Of a stretch of 11,388 bases of DNA, positions 7,542 to 11,388 are shown one piece after another. Each line of letters starts with the position of its first letter. Positions within the stretch are counted from its first letter, which is position 1. Source of the DNA: Elusimicrobiota bacterium (lineage in GTDB: Bacteria; Elusimicrobiota; Elusimicrobia; O2-12-FULL-59-9). The notes beneath the pieces were generated by a model, which ran no database searches, was not told where the DNA came from, and worked only from the letters and a program-made list of their open reading frames with translations. Location: the NCBI GenBank assembly GCA_016206405.1, contig JACQRQ010000279.1, positions 1-11,388 on the forward strand, read 5' to 3'. A program made the translations under genes and the position numbers.

Positions 7542-8894
7542 ATGGCTTGGCTCCATAAAAAAATCGTCGTCTGCTGCGGAAGCCGCACGCCCATCGGGCA
7601 TATCTCCCGTTCCCTTTCCTCCACCTCGCCGGAAGACCTCATGCAGATCGCGGTCGAAAACACCCTGCGTAAGGCCAAGCTTCCCAAAGAGGCGGTCGAC
7701 GGCCTGATCGTCGGCTGGGTGGGCCAGAGCTTCACCGCCCCCAACATCGCGCGGGTCACCGCTCTGCGCGCGGAGCTGCCGGAAACCGTCCAAGCCGTCA
7801 CCGTCCAGAACAATTGCGTCTCCAGCATCGAATCGGCTTCATCGGCCGTCCGCTTCCTGCAAATGGGAGAAGGCGACCTTTATATCTGCGGCGGCACCGA
7901 ATCCATGTCGAACATCCCCTACACGATCCTGGGCTCCCGCGCCTCAAAATCTTTGCGCAACCTGGAAACGCTGAAATCGAAATGGGGCGAAATCTGGCAG
8001 GACGGGGAAGCGACGGTGGTCGACTCCATCGAGCAGGGCCTGACCGATCCCGTTAAAAAAATCAACATGGCCGGGACGGCCGAAGTCTGCGCCCAGATGT
8101 ACGGCATCACCCGGGAGGAACAAGACGCCTACGCGGCCGAAAGCCTCAAGAGATGCTTGGGGGGATGGAACCGGGGATTTTACGCCGGCCACGTCGTTCC
8201 GGTTTCAAAGAACGGCGCGGTGGTTCTGGAGAAGGATGAGTATCCTTTTTTGAGGGAAGACTTGGCCGCCAAGCCGCAAAAATTCGCCAAAGCGCCCGCG
8301 CTTTTTGACAATTCCGCTTATTCCATGAAGCGCTTTTACGAGGACTACGGCCATTACATCACCGGCGTCCGCTACCAAGAAGGCAAATCCAAGGGGACGG
8401 TGACTTTGTTTAACTCTTGCGCGCGAAGCGACGGAGCCGCCGCCGTCATCGTGGCCACGGAGGAAAAAGCCAAGGCCCTGGGACTTGAAATTTTCGCTGA
8501 AATCAAATCCTGGGGGTTTTACGGCAACAACCCGGCCCACATGGGGATTTCACCGGCTCTGGCGGCGCCGGTCGCACTGGAAAGGGCGGGCATCACCTTT
8601 GACCAATTGGATCAAATCGAACTCCACGAGCCCTTTGCCGCCACGGTGCTTTCTATCTTCAAGATCGCCGAAGAGAAATTCGGCCACCGCTGGCAAGCCA
8701 AGTGGAAGGATGGCGCCTTAAATCCCAACGGCGGCTCCATACCGATGGGCCATCCCTTGGGGGCCACCGGCGCCAGGCTCCTGCTCAATCTCGTTTACGC
8801 CTTAAAATCCAATCCCAAAGGACGCTACGGCATGCTGGCCGCCTGCGCAGGCGGAGGCATGGGCGGAGCGATGGTCATCGAGAAAAAAAGCTAG
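7542..8894 (+). CDS. Thiolase, acetyl-CoA acyltransferase (FadI/HADHB-like)
   Basis: 450-aa thiolase of the beta-oxidation or acetoacetyl-CoA type; it joins or cleaves acyl-CoA and acetyl-CoA in the cytoplasm. Visible catalytic residues are C92 (nucleophile, NNCVSS), H362 in HEPFAA, H404 in GHPLGATGA and C435 in CAGGGMGG. HEPF in place of the usual NEAF is the variant typical of trifunctional-protein beta subunits (FadI/HADHB), so long-chain 3-ketoacyl-CoA thiolase is more likely than biosynthetic AtoB. YGITREEQDAYA (187-198) and NPNGGSIPMGHP (394-405) are further family blocks. The length is slightly above the usual 390-440. GGGGG (7532-7536) lies 5 nt before the ATG; an alternative in-frame start at 7512 would overlap the promoter. 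No hydratase/dehydrogenase partner (FadJ-like) is adjacent, which is unusual. The gene is bracketed by inverted octamer arrays, so it may have arrived or moved as a unit. Substrate range is not inferable. Confidence 0.92.
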   Translation: MAWLHKKIVVCCGSRTPIGHISRSLSSTSPEDLMQIAVENTLRKAKLPKEAVDGLIVGWVGQSFTAPNIARVTALRAELPETVQAVTVQNNCVSSIESASSAVRFLQMGEGDLYICGGTESMSNIPYTILGSRASKSLRNLETLKSKWGEIWQDGEATVVDSIEQGLTDPVKKINMAGTAEVCAQMYGITREEQDAYAAESLKRCLGGWNRGFYAGHVVPVSKNGAVVLEKDEYPFLREDLAAKPQKFAKAPALFDNSAYSMKRFYEDYGHYITGVRYQEGKSKGTVTLFNSCARSDGAAAVIVATEEKAKALGLEIFAEIKSWGFYGNNPAHMGISPALAAPVALERAGITFDQLDQIELHEPFAATVLSIFKIAEEKFGHRWQAKWKDGALNPNGGSIPMGHPLGATGARLLLNLVYALKSNPKGRYGMLAACAGGGMGGAMVIEKKS

Positions 8895-8917
8895 CCTCTT
8901 GTCGCGCCCAGCGCTTC

Positions 8918-8945
8918 TTGACGATAAGTGTTCCAGTGGTAAAGT
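8918..8945 (+). promoter_or_regulatory. Weak candidate promoter for the permease gene
   Basis: TTGACG (8918-8923, 5 of 6), a 16-nt spacer, then TAAAGT (8940-8945, 4 of 6) inside the octamer array. It would give a leader of about 135 nt containing both inverted arrays. An alternative -35-like TTGACT at 9055-9060 has no usable -10 before the ATG. The permease may instead be read through from the thiolase gene. Confidence 0.25.
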
Positions 8946-8970
8946 GGCATAGTGATAAAGTGGTAAAGTG
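8927..8970 (-). repeat. Octamer tandem array, reverse orientation
   Basis: Read on the plus strand, the units are AGTGTTCC, AGTGGTAA, AGTGGCAT, AGTGATAA, AGTGGTAA, AGTG: five and a half in strict 8-nt phase, the reverse complement of the CACTTTAY unit. Positions 8951-8970 exactly mirror 7481-7500. The array can also pair imperfectly with 9017-9048 to make a stem with a 46-nt loop, which itself holds a GGGG-CAGG-CCCC hairpin (8985-8996). Confidence 0.85.
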
Positions 8971-9016
8971 AAAATCTGTGGAATGGGGCAGGCCCCGCAT
9001 AGGTTCCGCTTTCCGA

Positions 9017-9072
9017 CACTCTACCACTGTACCACTCTATCACTTCCCCGCCACTTGACTGCTTTATCACTT
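9017..9072 (+). repeat. Degenerate octamer array before the permease
   Basis: CACTCTAC, CACTGTAC, CACTCTAT and CACTTCCC are in phase at 9017-9048. After a 3-nt phase shift come CACTTGAC, TGCTTTAT and CACTTCAT (9052-9075). It has the same unit as 7473-7500 but more substitutions, so it looks older. It ends just before the permease ATG. Confidence 0.75.
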
Positions 9073-9085
9073 CATTCCTTCTAGC

Positions 9086-10450
9086 ATGGAGCAACATCCA
9101 GTCGTAGGCCACCAGGAAAAAGGCAGCCAGCTCAAAAAGGCGCTGGGGCCCTGGATGCTTTGGGGGCTGGGCGTCGGCTATGTGATCGGAGGAGAGTACT
9201 TCGGCTGGAACCTGGGCCTGCCGGTGGGCGGCACCTATGGGATGCTGGCGGCGACCTTAATCGTCACCGTCATGTATCTGACCTTTGTTTTCAGCTACAC
9301 CGAACTGGCCTGCGCCATCCCCAAGGCGGGAGGAGTGTTCGACTACGGCCTGCGGGCGCTGGGCCCCTACGGCGGCTTTCTCTCGGGCCTGGTGCAGGTC
9401 ATCGAATTCGTTTTCGCCTTGCCGGCCGTCGCCTTTGCCATCGGCGCCTACCTATCGGTTTACTTTCCGGCGCTCAAGCCCGGGTGGATCGGCGCCGCGC
9501 TCTACCTCATCTTCACCCTCCTCAACATTTGGGGGGTCAAGCAGGCCGCCTCCTTCGAATTGGTGGTTACGGTCCTGGCGGTGGCTGAACTCCTGATTTT
9601 TATGGCGGTGACGGCGCCGGCCTTTCAATGGGAACATTTTAGCGCCAACCCCCTGCCCAACGGTTGGATGGGGGTTTTCGCCTCCCTCCCGTTCGCGATT
9701 TGGTTCTATTTGGCCATCGAAGGAGTTGCCAACGCGGCCGAAGAAGCCCATAACCCCCAGCGCAACGTTCCGCTCGGTTTTGGATCCGCCATCGTGACGC
9801 TGGTCGCGCTCGCTCTGGGCGTGTTCTTTTGCTCCGTGGGAGTGGCGGGTTGGGAGGCCGTCGTCTACTCCGCCCCGGGCGCCGCTCCGAGCGATTCCCC
9901 GCTGCCGCTGGCGATGGCGCACGTGATCCCGCGAGGCAGCCCCTTGTATGGAATGCTCGTGGGCATCGGCTTGCTGGGGCTCATCGCCTCCTTTAACGGC
10001 ATCATCCTTGCCGCGAGCCGGGCCACCATGGAACTCGGACGCGTGGGTTTTGCGCCTTGGTTCCTGGGCAAGACGCACCCGCGGTTGAAGACTCCCGTGG
10101 CGGCGCTGCTGGCCAACCTGAGTCTGGGAATGGCGGCCATCCTAACGGGAAAAACCTCCGAGATCATCACCTTGTCCTGCTTCGGGGCCATCGCCCTCTA
10201 TATACTCTCCATGGTTTCGCTCATCGCTCTGCGGCGCAAGGAGCCGCACCTGCACCGGCCTTTCCGGGCTCTAGCCTATCCCTGGTCGCCCCTGACCACC
10301 ATCGGCATCGCCGTCGTCTGCCTGGTGTCCATGACGTGCTATTATCCGGCGGTCGCCGCCGTCTTCGGCGCCATGCTGACCCTGGGCACTTTCTACTTCG
10401 TCCTCGCCATACGACCGGCGCTTGCGACTCCGGCGCGCCAAGTGCCGTGA
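9086..10450 (+). CDS. eat: APC-superfamily permease, probable ethanolamine permease
   Basis: 454-aa inner-membrane transporter with about 12 hydrophobic helices. The N-terminal block LKKALGPWMLWGLGVGYVI (16-34), GEYFGWNLGLPVGGTYGM (36-53) and VFSYTELACAIPKAGGVFDY (68-87) closely follow the ethanolamine permease branch of the APC family, including the conserved IPKAGG. IEGVANAAEEAHNPQRNVPL (211-230) is the conserved TM6-TM7 region; ASFNGIILAASRATMELGR (301-319) is the TM8 region. It probably imports ethanolamine or a related amine with protons. No eutBC ammonia lyase or microcompartment gene is in the window, so the substrate is inferred from similarity only, and an amino-acid permease remains possible. 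ATG 9086 has no clear ribosome binding site; the next in-frame ATG (residue 24) would cut conserved sequence. Confidence 0.85.
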   Translation: MEQHPVVGHQEKGSQLKKALGPWMLWGLGVGYVIGGEYFGWNLGLPVGGTYGMLAATLIVTVMYLTFVFSYTELACAIPKAGGVFDYGLRALGPYGGFLSGLVQVIEFVFALPAVAFAIGAYLSVYFPALKPGWIGAALYLIFTLLNIWGVKQAASFELVVTVLAVAELLIFMAVTAPAFQWEHFSANPLPNGWMGVFASLPFAIWFYLAIEGVANAAEEAHNPQRNVPLGFGSAIVTLVALALGVFFCSVGVAGWEAVVYSAPGAAPSDSPLPLAMAHVIPRGSPLYGMLVGIGLLGLIASFNGIILAASRATMELGRVGFAPWFLGKTHPRLKTPVAALLANLSLGMAAILTGKTSEIITLSCFGAIALYILSMVSLIALRRKEPHLHRPFRALAYPWSPLTTIGIAVVCLVSMTCYYPAVAAVFGAMLTLGTFYFVLAIRPALATPARQVP

Positions 10451-10489
10451 GCACTGCGAACGGCCGGCGCTTGCCCGAGCCAAGTAAAT

Positions 10490-11380
10490 CTACGCTTTAG
10501 GATGGAACTTCTTGTGGGAAGTTTTGAGCCCGGATTTTTCCAGGTGGGTATAGACCTGCGTCGTGGAAAGATCGGCGTGGCCCAGCATTTCTTGAACAGC
10601 TCTCAAATCCGCGCCGTTTTGAATCAGGTGCGACGCGAAGGTGTGGCGGAAAAGATGGGCATAGACGCGCCCTGAAATTTTGGCCGCTTTGGAAATTTTC
10701 TGCAGGTCTTTCCACAATTGCGCCCGGCTTAAGGCCGTGCCCCGGCAGCTGACAAACACCTCGCGGGCGACTTTTCGTCCGTCGAACTTTTGCCGCCTGC
10801 AATCGACGTACCTCCACAACGCCGCGTTGGCCCGGTCATGGATGGGCACAAGCCTTTCCTTTTTGCCCTTGCCCATCACGCGCACCCATCTTTGATCCGC
10901 ATGGATGTCGTCCATCTCCAGCTTTAAGAGCTCCGAAATGCGCATGCCCGTGGCATACAGAAGCTCCAAGACGGCGCTCAGGCGCACTTTTAAAAACCCC
11001 TCGCCTTGCGCCGCGGCCATCAACCTCTCCACCTCGCCGAGCCTCAAGTAACGCGGTATTCTTTCCTGAAGATGGGGGGCCTTGAAATCGCGCGTCGGAT
11101 CCGAGCTCAGTCTTCCCTCGCCCAGGTGAAAGCGGTAAAAAGAGCGGAGCGCCTCCATTTTGCGGTAAACGGATCTGGGCTTGAGCTTTTCCACCGATGA
11201 TAAATGCCAGACGTAATCCGACAAGGCATCCGCCGTCGCCTCCAGCGGATCGATGGAGCGGCTGGAAATGTATTTCAGATAGGCTTTGAGATCGTATCCG
11301 TAGGACCGGCAAGTGTGCGCGGACAACCCTCTTTCCAAGGAAAGGTGCTTGAGAAATCCGGTTAAAATAGGTTCCGGCAA
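10490..11380 (-). CDS. xerD: Site-specific tyrosine recombinase XerD
   Basis: 296-aa tyrosine recombinase, probably the XerD partner of XerCD, which resolves chromosome dimers at dif during cell division. The N-terminal SAM-like core-binding domain covers about 1-90 and the catalytic domain about 105-290. All catalytic residues are visible: R147 (ATGMRISE), K171 (GKGKKERLVP), H242 and R245 (HLFRH), H268 (LGHAD) and nucleophile Y277 (TQVYTH). These positions are within two residues of those in E. coli XerD, and the tail HKKFHPKA resembles the XerD C-terminus, which favours XerD over XerC or an integrase. The start used is TTG at 11380. The frame stays open through the last 8 nt of the window, so the true start may lie slightly upstream. 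Upstream regulation is out of view. It is convergent with the permease across 39 bp, with no convincing terminator. Confidence 0.92.
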   Translation of the reverse strand: MPEPILTGFLKHLSLERGLSAHTCRSYGYDLKAYLKYISSRSIDPLEATADALSDYVWHLSSVEKLKPRSVYRKMEALRSFYRFHLGEGRLSSDPTRDFKAPHLQERIPRYLRLGEVERLMAAAQGEGFLKVRLSAVLELLYATGMRISELLKLEMDDIHADQRWVRVMGKGKKERLVPIHDRANAALWRYVDCRRQKFDGRKVAREVFVSCRGTALSRAQLWKDLQKISKAAKISGRVYAHLFRHTFASHLIQNGADLRAVQEMLGHADLSTTQVYTHLEKSGLKTSHKKFHPKA

Positions 11381-11388
11381 GGCGGCTA

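Noticed and set aside
8891..9112. 73-codon minus-strand frame between thiolase and permease
   Set aside because: Much of it is translated octamer repeat, and it overlaps the permease start.
10490..11380. Phage or integron integrase, implying a mobile island
   Set aside because: Catalytic spacing and the C-terminal tail match housekeeping XerD, and no attachment site or mobile-element genes are present.

Overview
The window carries six protein-coding genes in a GC-rich bacterial chromosome. Coding density is high, gaps are short, and there are no phage or plasmid genes. The gene mix is ClpC, an adenosylcobalamin-dependent ribonucleotide reductase, a FadI-like thiolase, an ethanolamine-type permease, a XerD-type recombinase and an unusual MscS-like envelope protein. 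This suggests an uncultured Gram-negative-type or deep-branching bacterium. The long Ala-rich exported leader of the MscS-like protein and the repeat types recall Elusimicrobiota-like genomes, but that is an impression and no marker gene here proves it.

Layout. Positions 1-275 hold a 269-bp imperfect palindrome with 28-bp terminal inverted repeats (25/28 identical), which looks like a MITE or other non-autonomous repeat. Next comes clpC (448-2907, +) with a good extended -10 promoter and a GC-rich leader hairpin. Its stop faces the stop of class II nrdJ (3001-5502, -) across 93 bp with no obvious terminator. nrdJ has a near-consensus promoter in the 242-bp region it shares with the divergent gene 5745-7457 (+). 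That gene encodes a 570-aa protein: a signal peptide, a helical soluble domain, a Pro/Ala linker, a second signal-like segment, and a multi-helix membrane part ending in a minimal MscS pore and beta domain.

The thiolase gene (7542-8894, +) follows. It is bracketed by arrays of an octamer, CACTTTAY, in opposite orientations, sharing a perfect 20-nt inverted repeat (7481-7500 and 8951-8970). A third array (9017-9072) leads into the ethanolamine/APC permease (9086-10450, +). The window ends with xerD (10490-11380, -), convergent with the permease; its TTG start lies 8 nt from the window edge.

The genes do not form one pathway. clpC (protein quality control), nrdJ (deoxyribonucleotide synthesis) and xerD (chromosome dimer resolution) are housekeeping. 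The thiolase and permease may be catabolic. Most of the unexplained structure is in the repeats and in the MscS-like fusion protein. I saw no tRNA, rRNA, CRISPR array or intact insertion sequence.
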